Assembly (NCBI GenBank): GCA_021162845.1
Contig: JAGGXX010000013.1
Span: 1-34,774, forward strand
Reading direction: 5' to 3'
From: Thermoprotei archaeon
GTDB taxonomy: Archaea; Thermoproteota; Thermoprotei; QMSL01; B3-G16
Length of the DNA: 34,774 bases
Part shown: one piece after another, positions 1 to 7,607 of the stretch
Numbering within the stretch: the stretch's first letter is position 1
Layout of the letters: each line of letters starts with the position of its first letter
Notes under the pieces: generated by a model
Databases searched by the model: none
Told to the model about the DNA's origin: nothing
Seen by the model: only the letters and a program-made list of their open reading frames with translations
Translations under genes and position numbers: made by a program

Positions 1-17
1 CTAAGTTAAGGAAGATA

Positions 18-728
18 TTGAAATCCAAGGGGGCCATGACCGGTATAGAGACGGCCATAATACTGATAGCCTTCGTCATAGTAGCCGCCTCATTCGCCTT
101 CGTCGTACTGAACATGGGTTTCTTCACTGCACAGAGAAGCAAGACGGTCATAGGCTCGGGCCTCTCCGAGGCCTCATCGGCTATAGAGATAGACGGATCG
201 GTGATAGCACATGGTGTGCCTGAGAATTACGTAGGCACACTCCCTTCAGATCTATCAGAGGCAGTAAAGGAAGACTTGAGTACCCTTCTTGAGGATTATG
301 AATATGGGTTTGCCTATAAAGTAGTGGTTTACATAAAACTATCGAGTGGTAGACAACCTGTGGAACTGACCCGAGGCAAGCTCGTAATCGCATATACTAA
401 TCCTAGAGTCTCAATAGATAACATATACCCTGAGGGCACACAGAGTTACTTAGAGGACATATGCAAAGTCGAGAAAGTGGTAGGCGATGATGATATGTTA
501 TTAGAGGAGGGCGAGAAGTTCAAAATCATCATTAACTTAGGTGAACTCTATGCCCACTTCGGCGATGTAGTTAGTTTGATGGGCATCTCTTACATGACCG
601 ATAAAGGAGATATCTTCGTGGGTACACATGAGACGTTCACGATAGAGGTGAAGCCACCAGTCGGTGCAATATTGACAATAGAGCGCATGATACCTCCAGC
701 CATCGACTACGTAATGAACCTATCGTAA
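18..728 (+). CDS. Archaellin (archaeal flagellin), class III signal peptide
   Basis: Structural subunit of the archaellum filament, made as a preprotein, cleaved by the FlaK/PibD-type prepilin peptidase and assembled outside the membrane. A short basic leader ending in KSKG is followed by a hydrophobic segment (GIETAIILIAFVIVAASFAF, about residues 9-28), the class III signal and N-terminal coiled-coil core of archaellins. The C-terminal half is beta-rich, and the end (KPPVGAILTIERMIPP) resembles crenarchaeal archaellin tails. Length (236 aa) is normal. The TTG at 18 is the first start inside the window, with AAGGA about 6 bases before it, but the frame stays open to the left edge, so the true start may lie outside. 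Other archaellum genes are not in the window and may lie to the left. Family call is firm; the exact paralogue is not. Confidence 0.88.
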   Translation: MKSKGAMTGIETAIILIAFVIVAASFAFVVLNMGFFTAQRSKTVIGSGLSEASSAIEIDGSVIAHGVPENYVGTLPSDLSEAVKEDLSTLLEDYEYGFAYKVVVYIKLSSGRQPVELTRGKLVIAYTNPRVSIDNIYPEGTQSYLEDICKVEKVVGDDDMLLEEGEKFKIIINLGELYAHFGDVVSLMGISYMTDKGDIFVGTHETFTIEVKPPVGAILTIERMIPPAIDYVMNLS

Positions 729-731
729 GCC

Positions 732-754
732 AAAGGGCCCCCTAAAACCCCTTT
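732..754 (+). terminator. Possible hairpin after the archaellin gene
   Basis: AAAGGG and CCCTTT form a 6-bp inverted repeat around an 11-base C/A-rich loop, four bases after the archaellin stop. There is no strong T tract after it, so this is a weak terminator candidate. Confidence 0.2.
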
Positions 755-770
755 CCCAAATTAACGTTTT

Positions 771-1232
771 ATGAGGTGGAAGAGGTTGAATCATAGTGCG
801 CTAGGCAGGGTCAGGTACGTGATGCTGGACGATTATAGCATAAGGTTCATGCTAGCGGCCATGAGGAAGACGTTCGGTGCCTGGAGCGCTAGCCTGAGGT
901 TTTACCTAGGCTCCTTCTTGGGCGCAGGGCTCGCAGAGAGGCTCGAGCTTAATGGCTTAAGGGGGATCAGCGCCTTAATGAGGCTAGAGGAGATATACGA
1001 GGAGATGGGGTGGGGTAAAATGAAGGTAGTGCGTTTCGACCCCATGAAGGGGATCATAGTCCTCGTCCTAAAGGATTCCTTGGAGGGGATGGCAACAAAT
1101 GACGGTTGCCATATAACGAGGGGGCACTTGGCAGGCTTCGTCTCCTATGTGCTCAATACGCGCGTTAGCGTGGAGGAGGTAGCCTGTGTGTCGAGGGGCG
1201 ATGGCCGTTGTGAGTTCGTGATCCGTATTTAA
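771..1232 (+). CDS. V4R-domain protein
   Basis: Small cytoplasmic protein of 153 aa. Its C-terminal two thirds match the V4R (4-vinyl reductase) fold, a small-molecule-binding sensor domain, including the diagnostic end C-V-S-R-G-D-G-R-C-E-F. An earlier Cys sits in the DGCH stretch near residue 112. There is no DNA-binding or enzymatic domain, so it is probably a stand-alone sensor or ligand-binding partner. The first ~35 residues are basic. No SD precedes the ATG, and the short AT-rich stretch before it is too close to be its TATA box, so it may be translated from an archaellin read-through transcript or be leaderless. It lies between the archaellin and a small membrane protein, 21 bases from the latter, suggesting co-expression. 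Ligand and role are unknown. Confidence 0.7.
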   Translation: MRWKRLNHSALGRVRYVMLDDYSIRFMLAAMRKTFGAWSASLRFYLGSFLGAGLAERLELNGLRGISALMRLEEIYEEMGWGKMKVVRFDPMKGIIVLVLKDSLEGMATNDGCHITRGHLAGFVSYVLNTRVSVEEVACVSRGDGRCEFVIRI

Positions 1233-1253
1233 AAATTTGAGGAAGGGATTGAG

Positions 1254-1745
1254 ATGGCTAAAGTATACGTGATCCCCCTAGGCGCGATCGCCATGACCAC
1301 CAGCCTGATATTGGACCTCACGGCTTTAAGGCTTCCCTGGGGGGTCATATACGACCCGGTTACGCAGAGCAACCTAGAGGTGCTATTGCCATATGCGGAG
1401 GGGAACCTAAAGGCGGTCTATGTGCTGATGATGGCCGGAATGCTGCTAGCGCTGCTCAGCGCCTTCCTCAACGTAAGGGACTACAGGGGATCCTTCATAG
1501 GTTCCTCATTAGCTATGATATCTGCCACATCAAGTGCTTCATCCATAACGCTGTTCGTGCTACTATCCTGGGGTCTACTGCGTTTCACGGAGACTGGGAT
1601 ACACGCTGCCCTCATATCGATGATAATTAAACTCCTGGGTGCTGTATTCATGAAGGCTCCCTTAGGGGCCATAGTCGTGGAGGTGGTGAAGCCGTATAGG
1701 CGGCACAGGTATCAGATAACGATAAGCTATTCGCTTATCGGATGA
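1254..1745 (+). CDS. Small membrane protein, four predicted helices, unknown function
   Basis: I do not recognise a family. The 163-aa sequence has four hydrophobic segments at about residues 5-27, 54-74, 80-105 and 115-140, and a basic C-terminal tail (KPYRRHRYQ) likely in the cytoplasm. A loop of about 25 residues after helix 1 carries Asp, Glu and Asn. A good SD (GGAAGGGA) precedes the ATG. It starts 21 bases after the V4R gene on the same strand, so the two are probably cotranscribed and may form a sensor plus membrane-partner pair. That pairing is inference only. No catalytic motif is visible. Confidence 0.6.
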   Translation: MAKVYVIPLGAIAMTTSLILDLTALRLPWGVIYDPVTQSNLEVLLPYAEGNLKAVYVLMMAGMLLALLSAFLNVRDYRGSFIGSSLAMISATSSASSITLFVLLSWGLLRFTETGIHAALISMIIKLLGAVFMKAPLGAIVVEVVKPYRRHRYQITISYSLIG

Positions 1746-1770
1746 ATCCCCCTGTGATGATTTTTCTCAT

Positions 1771-1809
1771 AACCTTAATATTTTCATCAGGATAACTTTT
1801 GACGGTGAT
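1771..1809 (+). promoter_or_regulatory. Promoter and SD of the PIG-L deacetylase gene
   Basis: CTTAATATTTT at about 1774-1784 is TATA-like. GGTGAT at 1804-1809 is an SD four bases before the ATG at 1814, which favours that ATG over the in-frame TTG at 1799. A TGATGA...TCATCA inverted repeat spans 1756-1788. Confidence 0.4.
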
Positions 1810-1813
1810 CTGG

Positions 1814-2617
1814 ATGAGGGGAAACGTGATACTCGTTATTCAGGCACATCCCGACGATGCCGAGTTCAGTATAGGGGGTACGATAGCTAAGTGGGCGGAT
1901 GAGGGATATGATATATATTACGTCATAGTAACCGATGGAAGTAAGGGGACATATGACCCGGACATGGATCCAGGTGAATTGGCGAGGATAAGGGAGAAGG
2001 AGGGAAGGCGGGCTGCCGAGATATTGGGAGTGAAAGACGTATACTTCTTAGGTTATAGGGATGGTGAGCTCATCCTCCCCAGTCTAGAGCTTAGGGCCAA
2101 GCTGATAAGGGCTATAAGGGAGCTGAGGGCGGATGTGGTATGCACGCTGGATCCATGGATCGACTATAACGCCCATCCGGACCATAGGACGGTGGGCTTA
2201 GTAGCTTCAGAAGCGACGGTATTCGCCGGTATGCCCGCGTTCAATAGGGAGCAGCTAAGCGAGGGCCTCAAGCCCAAACAGGTTAAGGAGATATACTACT
2301 TCTCGACGGATAGGCCTAACCTATGGGTGGATGTCACCGAGTATGTTGACAGGAAGTTCGACGCCATACTAGCGCATAGGAGTCAGATAGAGATGATAGG
2401 TGCCCTTGCCCGCATCTCAGGGGACGCTAAAGAGCTGGGGATAAGTGGAAGCGACTACGAGATAGGGAGAGCACTAGTAGAAAGGGAGAGGAGGAGGATA
2501 AAGGAGAGGATAGATAGGGGAGAGAGGTATGTGGAGGAGTTTAGGGCTATAGAGGTAGGCGCTGGACATCTGAGGATGAGGGGATATAGAACGTATCCTC
2601 CACCAAGGATCCTATAA
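1814..2617 (+). CDS. PIG-L family zinc deacetylase (LmbE-like)
   Basis: Zn-dependent hydrolase of the PIG-L/LmbE family, which removes N-acetyl groups from sugar conjugates such as GlcNAc-inositol or chitobiose. The signature AHPDDAEF lies at residues 11-18 (His12, Asp14 as metal ligand, Asp15 as likely base) and the second ligand motif HPDHR near residues 121-125. Length (267 aa) is typical. The start is ATG 1814 because GGTGAT sits four bases upstream; the TTG at 1799 would add five residues. It has its own promoter. Its 3' end faces the Gfo/Idh gene with a 25-base gap. The C-terminal ~50 residues are highly basic (RERRRIKERIDRGERY). The substrate cannot be read from sequence; archaeal relatives include diacetylchitobiose deacetylase and lipid-biosynthesis enzymes. 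Confidence 0.88.
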   Translation: MRGNVILVIQAHPDDAEFSIGGTIAKWADEGYDIYYVIVTDGSKGTYDPDMDPGELARIREKEGRRAAEILGVKDVYFLGYRDGELILPSLELRAKLIRAIRELRADVVCTLDPWIDYNAHPDHRTVGLVASEATVFAGMPAFNREQLSEGLKPKQVKEIYYFSTDRPNLWVDVTEYVDRKFDAILAHRSQIEMIGALARISGDAKELGISGSDYEIGRALVERERRRIKERIDRGERYVEEFRAIEVGAGHLRMRGYRTYPPPRIL

Positions 2618-2642
2618 TCGGCGATAAGACCCTTGGATCCCA

Positions 2643-3692
2643 TTACCAGAGGGGTTCCACTGGGAACTTCACCGGTCGCCCTGTCCTGGAGGAGAGGTAT
2701 ATAGCTGTTATTATCTCTAGGGCTTTTCTCCCCTCCTCGCCATTGACTAAAGGTTCCCTGTCTTCGATTATCGCATTGACGAAGTCCCTTATCTGTAGCA
2801 TGTGGCCCGTGGGTTTCACCTTAAGCGTCTCCTCCTGTGGCTTCTCCTCCTTCACTTCCTTCTCCTCTTCTAAGCTCCATATCGTTATCTCCGTCCCGGA
2901 TAATTCTATCAATCCCTTTGAGCCGAGGATCGATATCTTCGTCACCTGGTGTTCCTTAGGCATAGATACAGTACCCTCTATGATACCTAATGCGCCGTTC
3001 TTGAACTTTAACGCCGCGACAGCTACGTCCTCTACATCTATGTTATGAGTATAAGTGCCGTATAGCCCATAGAGGTGTTCCACAGGCCCTACGAACCACT
3101 GTAGTAGGTCTATGGTGTGTATGGCCTGGTTTATGAGCGCTCCTCCACCCTCGGTAGCCCATAGACCACGCCAGCACCTAGCCCAGGCGTCCCTATGATA
3201 GTACTCCAAATCGGAACGGAACCACTTGACCACAGCCCCAGCTAGGACTATGTTCCCCAGCTTCCCAGAATCTATGGCCTCTTTGACCCGTCTAGGTCCT
3301 TCCAGGAACCTCGACTGAAATATGACACCTAATTTGACGCCTGCCTCCCTACAAGCCCTTATCATCTCGTCAGCCTCCATGAGGCTCGTAGCCATGGGCT
3401 TTTCCACTAACACGTGCTTACCATGGACCGCTGCGGCTATCGTTATGGGCGCGTGAGTATGATGGGGGGTACATACGCTGACTGCATCTATATCCTCCCT
3501 CTTCAACAGCTCCAAATAGCTCGTATACGCATCCGCCTTAAGCTTCTTCGCCCAATGCTCCGCTAGGTCCTTACGGATATCGCAAACGGCCACTATCTCC
3601 GCGTTCTCGCATGCCTGATATCCTCGTATATGAGCTGGGCCTATAGCTCCTAGACCTATTATCCCAACGCGAACCAGCTTGCCTTTAGCCAT
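2643..3692 (-). CDS. Gfo/Idh/MocA family NAD(P)-dependent oxidoreductase
   Basis: Sugar or cyclitol dehydrogenase of the Gfo/Idh/MocA family. The N-terminal Rossmann domain has the nucleotide motif GLGAIGPAH near residues 13-21 and an acidic residue at the end of strand 2 (AVCD), favouring NAD. The family EKP motif is at about 97-99 (VEKPMAT). The C-terminal alpha/beta domain carries GGALINQAIHTID, with the conserved His of the catalytic Asp/His pair. Length is about 349 aa. ATG 3692 is preferred over GTG 3698 because GGTG lies six bases upstream. It diverges from the M42 peptidase gene with a short shared promoter region. The substrate is unknown; sugar-related neighbours make a carbohydrate likely. 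Confidence 0.88.
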   Translation of the reverse strand: MAKGKLVRVGIIGLGAIGPAHIRGYQACENAEIVAVCDIRKDLAEHWAKKLKADAYTSYLELLKREDIDAVSVCTPHHTHAPITIAAAVHGKHVLVEKPMATSLMEADEMIRACREAGVKLGVIFQSRFLEGPRRVKEAIDSGKLGNIVLAGAVVKWFRSDLEYYHRDAWARCWRGLWATEGGGALINQAIHTIDLLQWFVGPVEHLYGLYGTYTHNIDVEDVAVAALKFKNGALGIIEGTVSMPKEHQVTKISILGSKGLIELSGTEITIWSLEEEKEVKEEKPQEETLKVKPTGHMLQIRDFVNAIIEDREPLVNGEEGRKALEIITAIYLSSRTGRPVKFPVEPLW

Positions 3693-3699
3693 CCTCACA

Positions 3700-3771
3700 C
3701 CTGATTAAAGATTAAAGGCCACCATATCCTTTTAACGCTTTATAGATCCGCAAAGCATTAGAGGAGGTGAT
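3700..3771. promoter_or_regulatory. Divergent promoter region, Gfo/Idh and M42 genes
   Basis: On the plus strand, TTTTAACG (about 3729-3736) can serve as TATA, about 25-30 bases before a leader carrying the perfect SD GGAGGTGAT at 3763-3771. On the minus strand, CCTTTAATC near 3708-3719 is TATA-like. The stretch also holds a short direct repeat, ATTAAAG-ATTAAAG. Confidence 0.4.
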
Positions 3772-3776
3772 GGGTA

Positions 3777-4853
3777 GTGGGAGGTATGCTTGGAGTAGAG
3801 GAGCTACTTAAGGAGCTGGTATTGACGCCAAGCGTTACGGGTTTTGAGGACGAAATTAGGAGGATACTAATGAGGGAGCTTAGGAAAATAGGGGCCAACG
3901 TAGAGGTGGACGTACTAGGTAACGTGATCGGATGCCTGAAGCGAGGCAGAGAACTTAAGGTCATGCTAGCTGCGCATATGGATCAGGTGGGCTTTATGGT
4001 CACTTATGTGGACGAAAAGGGCTACATCCACTTCACTACAAGGGGAATAGATCCACGTGTGCTTTACGGCCAACAGGTCATCATCTGCACCAAGGGAGGA
4101 TATGTCCCGGGCGTAATAGCCGTAAAGCCAGTACACCTACTTAAGCCAGAGGAGAGAGGAAAAATCGTGGAAGTAGAGGATATGGTGATCGACATAGGAG
4201 CCCAGAGTAAGAAGGAAGCTGAAGAACTAGGCATAAGGAGTGGAGTAGTAGGCGTGGTCATGCCGTCGTATAGACGCCTGGCTGGGGATAGGGCCATCGG
4301 CGTGGGCTTCGATGATAAAGCGGGAGTCGCGGTCATAGTACATGCCCTGAAAAACCTAGTGAATGAGGGTTTAAAGAAGACCTCAGTATACATAGTTGCT
4401 ACAGCACAGGAGGAAGTGGGCTCTAGAGGAGCTATGGTATCGGCCTATAAGATCTCCCCAGATGTAGCGATAGCCATCGATGTAACCCATGCGGTATCCC
4501 CCCTTGTTGAGGCCAAGCGAGTAGGAGGGATAGAATTAGGCAAGGGACCCGCCATAGGTGTAGGCCCGAACTTCCATAGGGGGCTCTCAGACCTCATGAT
4601 GGAAATCTGTGAAGAGAGAGGAATTCCCTATCAAGTCGAGCCTATACTAGGCCCTAGTGGTACTGATGCCTGGGTGATCCAGGTGGTCAAAGAAGGCGTG
4701 ATCACAGGCCTGACCTCTATACCTTTAAGGTACATGCACTCCGCGGGCGAAGTGATCTCCATAAGTGACATAAGGAACACGGCAAGGCTGTTATCAGAGC
4801 TTGTCATTAAGCTTGATTCCTCGGAGGACTGGAGGGCTATCCTAAGGAGTTAA
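3777..4853 (+). CDS. M42 family metallo-aminopeptidase (TET/deblocking type)
   Basis: Cytosolic dinuclear metal aminopeptidase that trims peptides after the proteasome; family members form dodecameric tetrahedral (TET) assemblies. Visible motifs are AAHMDQVG (His and Asp ligand), GFDDKAGVA (bridging Asp), AQEEVGSRGA (catalytic and ligand Glu pair), AIDVT (Asp ligand) and YMHSAGE near the C terminus (His ligand). Length of 358 aa fits the family. The GTG start at 3777 is supported by GGAGGTGAT five bases upstream; an ATG three codons later is less well placed. It is monocistronic and followed by a 124-base gap. Known paralogues differ in specificity (Leu, Glu/Asp or Lys preference), which sequence alone does not settle here. 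Confidence 0.93.
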   Translation: MGGMLGVEELLKELVLTPSVTGFEDEIRRILMRELRKIGANVEVDVLGNVIGCLKRGRELKVMLAAHMDQVGFMVTYVDEKGYIHFTTRGIDPRVLYGQQVIICTKGGYVPGVIAVKPVHLLKPEERGKIVEVEDMVIDIGAQSKKEAEELGIRSGVVGVVMPSYRRLAGDRAIGVGFDDKAGVAVIVHALKNLVNEGLKKTSVYIVATAQEEVGSRGAMVSAYKISPDVAIAIDVTHAVSPLVEAKRVGGIELGKGPAIGVGPNFHRGLSDLMMEICEERGIPYQVEPILGPSGTDAWVIQVVKEGVITGLTSIPLRYMHSAGEVISISDIRNTARLLSELVIKLDSSEDWRAILRS

Positions 4854-4930
4854 GTGAAACATGAAGGTCAGAAGCTCACCCAGCCTCATCACGGATCAGA
4901 CAGCCATCGGCGCATCATACCCACATAACC

Positions 4931-4940
4931 TATTATATAG
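4931..4940 (+). promoter_or_regulatory. TATA box for the thioredoxin-like gene
   Basis: TATTATATAG lies about 40 bases before the ATG at 4978, which places transcription start near 4961 and leaves a short leader carrying GGTGAG. Confidence 0.5.
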
Positions 4941-4977
4941 TACCGGGATAGATAAACATTGATGCTCAGGTGAGAGT

Positions 4978-5286
4978 ATGGTCAGGAGGATAATATTGGC
5001 CACGGCCGAGGGGGCACCTCTCAGACGACAGGCCGAAAGGGTATGTAGGAAAGTGGCGGAAGCCAATAACATAAAGTTCGATGTGATATCCGATGATTGG
5101 GAGTTCCTTTATAAATACGGGCTCAGGGACGAGATGGGCGGGATCGACTTGCCTCAAGTATTCGTCGAACTGGATGATGGAACCGTAAAACACGTGATGA
5201 CCAGGCTACCTCTAACCGATGAAGGTAAGATCGATATTAAAGCTGCGGAGGACTTGCTCTTAAGGGCAATAAGGAGTTCCGACTAG
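4978..5286 (+). CDS. Small thioredoxin-fold-like protein without a CxxC motif
   Basis: A 102-aa cytosolic protein. The order of elements looks like a thioredoxin/glutaredoxin fold: strand (RIILATAEG), helix, strand (KFDVISDD), helix, then L-P-Q-V-F-V-E-L-D-D-G, which resembles the cis-proline strand and the following turn. The usual redox CxxC near residues 11-14 is replaced by GAPL and the only Cys is Cys23 in the first helix. If the fold is right, it is not a conventional disulfide oxidoreductase and may be a binding or adaptor protein. GGTGAG precedes the ATG. Its TAG overlaps the stop of the convergent nucleotidyltransferase gene by four bases (CTAG). The fold assignment is inference and moderate at best. 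Confidence 0.6.
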   Translation: MVRRIILATAEGAPLRRQAERVCRKVAEANNIKFDVISDDWEFLYKYGLRDEMGGIDLPQVFVELDDGTVKHVMTRLPLTDEGKIDIKAAEDLLLRAIRSSD

Positions 5287-5987
5287 CCCTCGACTTTTAT
5301 CGAGTATTCCTTTAACAGTTTTTCGGCCTCGTCTAGATCCTTATGAGTATCTATGCTCTTCCACATGATATCGACGTATTTAACGGCCTTCAGCAGGCCC
5401 CTCTCAGCTAATAACGGTAGTGCAGTCGTCTCTATGTCCCCGCGAGATGGTAAATATTCGAATATCTTAGGCCGGAAGTAGTAGACGCCAGCGTTTATCC
5501 AATACTCCCTCAGCATCGGCTTCTCAGTGAAGGATTTTATGTAACCCTTCGAGTCAAAGCTCACTATACCATAGGGCGATCTCAGGGGGGTTATGGCTAT
5601 AGCACCGACTACTTCACCGTCCATGGATTTGACAAGCTTCAGGGGATTCAAGTTCGTAAGTATGTCACCGTTTATCACGAAGAAGCCCTCCTCCCCTCTT
5701 AGGAAGAGCTCTGCGTTTTTAACAGCACCTCCCGTGCCCAATGGATTTTCCTCGACCACATAGCCTATCTTGACCCCAAGTTTAGAACCATTGCCAAGTG
5801 CCTCTATTATCTTCTCCCTGAGATAGCCAGCGCATATCACGAACTCATTAACGCCATGATCCTTAAGCCATTCTATTTGCCATACGATAATGGGCTTACC
5901 ACATATAGGTATTAGGGGCTTCGGCATCGAATTCGTTATGGGCCTTAATCTCTTACCCAGGCCGCCAGCTAATATAACAGCTTTCAT
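5283..5987 (-). CDS. Sugar-phosphate nucleotidyltransferase (NTP_transferase family)
   Basis: Transfers a nucleoside monophosphate from NTP to a sugar-1-phosphate to give NDP-sugar for glycan or glycoprotein synthesis. The N-terminal signature is ILAGGLGKRLRPIT (nucleotide loop), followed by PKPLIPICGKPI, GTGGA, the metal-binding NGDIL, FTEKP and NAGVYYF. At about 234 aa it is only the catalytic domain, without the left-handed beta-helix of longer GlmU-like enzymes, resembling archaeal mannose-1-phosphate guanylyltransferase or short glucose-1-phosphate thymidylyltransferase-like proteins. ATG 5987 is chosen over the upstream in-frame starts (5993, 6017) because GGGGGTG lies seven bases before it and it opens directly on MKAVILAGG. 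The sugar and base specificity are not determined. Confidence 0.87.
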   Translation of the reverse strand: MKAVILAGGLGKRLRPITNSMPKPLIPICGKPIIVWQIEWLKDHGVNEFVICAGYLREKIIEALGNGSKLGVKIGYVVEENPLGTGGAVKNAELFLRGEEGFFVINGDILTNLNPLKLVKSMDGEVVGAIAITPLRSPYGIVSFDSKGYIKSFTEKPMLREYWINAGVYYFRPKIFEYLPSRGDIETTALPLLAERGLLKAVKYVDIMWKSIDTHKDLDEAEKLLKEYSIKVEG

Positions 5988-6029
5988 AAGCATACACCCC
6001 CAGACGAAATAAGTCATTTGGAAATAATT

Positions 6030-6050
6030 TATACATGTTATTAATGTATA
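6030..6050. promoter_or_regulatory. Symmetric operator-like repeat in a divergent promoter
   Basis: TATACAT, a 7-base spacer, then ATGTATA: a perfect 7-bp inverted repeat between the nucleotidyltransferase and archaemetzincin genes. It overlaps the AT-rich stretch in which TATA boxes for both directions would lie. Confidence 0.35.
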
Positions 6051-6093
6051 TTTCTTACCCTAAGGATCCCTTATCAACGGCGAAGGTAAGACC

Positions 6094-6657
6094 ATGGGAA
6101 AGATAAGGGTGCTACTGCAACCCCTAGGTTTTATCGATGAGGACATACTAGGGTACTTGAGAAAGGGGATAGAGCATGTGTTAAAGGGGCTTATCGTTGA
6201 CATAAGCAATAGGGTAATCGGGATAGGGAGCGAGTTCATGAACGAAAAACGGGGACAGTATAACTCTGACCTGATCATAAAGTTCCTAGCTGCCAATCTA
6301 GTCGGACATGGTTATCATAGGGTGTTAGGAGTGCTTGATGCCGACGCATATTCTGGGAGCCTGAATTTCGTCTTCGGCGAAGCATATCTTAATGGCCCAG
6401 TCGCCGTCATATACCTAGCCAGGCTTAGGCCTGAGTTCTATGGCGAGCCAAGCGATGAAGAGCTCTTCTTAGAGCGGGTTCTTAAGGAGGCGATACACGA
6501 GCTAGGACACACATTTGGGCTCAGGCATTGCCCCTTTAGGAAATGCGTCATGTCCTTCAGTAACAGCATATGGGATACCGATTATAAGAGCTACATGCCC
6601 TGTGGTAGGTGTGCTAGTAGATTAATGGTTTATGGCATAAGGGCCCTGCATCTCTGA
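6094..6657 (+). CDS. amzA: Archaemetzincin (peptidase family M54)
   Basis: Zinc metalloprotease of the archaemetzincin family. The catalytic motif HELGHTFGLRH is at residues 135-145 (His135, Glu136, His139, His145). The family-specific second zinc site follows as Cys146, Cys151, Met153 (the Met-turn residue), Cys170 and Cys173. Length (187 aa) is standard for the archaeal members, which are cytosolic and have no propeptide or signal peptide. The ATG at 6094 is preceded by AAGGTAA. It is divergent from the nucleotidyltransferase gene with a symmetric repeat between them. The physiological substrate is unknown for the family. Confidence 0.95.
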   Translation: MGKIRVLLQPLGFIDEDILGYLRKGIEHVLKGLIVDISNRVIGIGSEFMNEKRGQYNSDLIIKFLAANLVGHGYHRVLGVLDADAYSGSLNFVFGEAYLNGPVAVIYLARLRPEFYGEPSDEELFLERVLKEAIHELGHTFGLRHCPFRKCVMSFSNSIWDTDYKSYMPCGRCASRLMVYGIRALHL

Positions 6658-6665
6658 GACCATTG

Positions 6666-6700
6666 TTTATATATTAGTGCGCATCTCATTGGACGGTGAT
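6666..6700 (+). promoter_or_regulatory. TATA box and SD of the DUF89 gene
   Basis: TTTATATAT at 6666-6674 sits about 25 bases before GGTGAT at 6695-6700, which in turn lies five bases before the TTG start at 6706. This spacing decides the start. Confidence 0.55.
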
Positions 6701-6705
6701 CGCCC

Positions 6706-7581
6706 TTGAGGATATGGCCGCAATGCATACCATGTATAATAAATGCGAGAACTAGGGAGATAATAAGGTCAGAATTGGGCAGGGAGGAGAAGATAGAGGC
6801 GGAACTAGAGCTCATAAGGTTAATGCTTAAGGAGGTACATTCTCAGGTCTCCACGATACGCATAGCTAGTGAGGGGTTTAGACTGGTCAAGAGGATCATT
6901 AAGGATCCCGATCCATATAAGGAATACAAGGAGGCCTCGAATAGGCTAGCCCTGAAGATGCTACCTAAGGTCAGGAAGCGTCTTAGGGGACTTGAGGGGT
7001 ATGAACGGTTTAGAACGCTAGCCCTCATATGCGTTAACGCCAATCTATTGGACCCCGGAGCTCCGCCTTTTACCTATGAAGTAAAGAACCTCGGGGATAC
7101 ACTATTCGAAGGGAGCTTCGTACTAGATCAGACCAAAGAGATATACGAGGCATTGATGAAGGCTAAGCGAATAGTGTTTCTCCTCGATAACGCCGGGGAA
7201 GCGATCTTCGATAAGCTCCTAGTTAAGGAGATAAGCGATATGGGAATCGAAGTCATAGTAATGGCGAAGAGTGGCGCTTATCAAAACGATGTGACCTATG
7301 AAGAAGCCAAGGCATTAGGCTTCGAAGAAGTCGCCACTCGCTTAGTGGGAATGGGAAGCGATTACGCAGGACCATTACCTGAGGCGCTTTCACCTGAGGC
7401 TAAGAGGATACTGGATGATGCGGATTTGATAGTCGCAAAAGGCATGGCCAATTACGAGGCGTTCCTCTATTCGCCCCCCAGGAGGCCTGTGGCACACCTG
7501 CTCAAAGCCAAGTGCATTCCCATAGCTTCATCATTGGGGGTCAGGGTCAGGGATAACGTGGCCGTGCTAAAGCACCATTAG
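6706..7581 (+). CDS. DUF89 / ARMT1-like damage-control phosphatase
   Basis: Stand-alone archaeal member of the DUF89 family, metal-dependent phosphatases that hydrolyse damaged or surplus phosphometabolites (for example fructose-1-phosphate in yeast). The metal and active-site motif is LLDNAGEAIFDK (Asp161-Asn162), followed by VVMAKSG-like VIVMAKSGAYQND, and later the conserved AKGMANYE. The N terminus carries CIPC (Cys7, Cys10), common in the archaeal subgroup. Length of 291 aa is normal. It starts with TTG, supported by GGTGAT five bases upstream and a good TATA box. It is convergent with the transporter gene, with a 26-base gap. The physiological substrate is unknown here. Confidence 0.87.
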   Translation: MRIWPQCIPCIINARTREIIRSELGREEKIEAELELIRLMLKEVHSQVSTIRIASEGFRLVKRIIKDPDPYKEYKEASNRLALKMLPKVRKRLRGLEGYERFRTLALICVNANLLDPGAPPFTYEVKNLGDTLFEGSFVLDQTKEIYEALMKAKRIVFLLDNAGEAIFDKLLVKEISDMGIEVIVMAKSGAYQNDVTYEEAKALGFEEVATRLVGMGSDYAGPLPEALSPEAKRILDDADLIVAKGMANYEAFLYSPPRRPVAHLLKAKCIPIASSLGVRVRDNVAVLKHH

Positions 7582-7607
7582 GCGTAGGAGAAATAGCGCG
7601 ATCAGAG

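Noticed and set aside
1756-1788. C/D-box guide RNA suggested by GTGATGA
   Set aside because: No matching D box (CTGA) or internal C'/D' pair follows at a usable distance. The stretch is better read as a promoter for the PIG-L gene.
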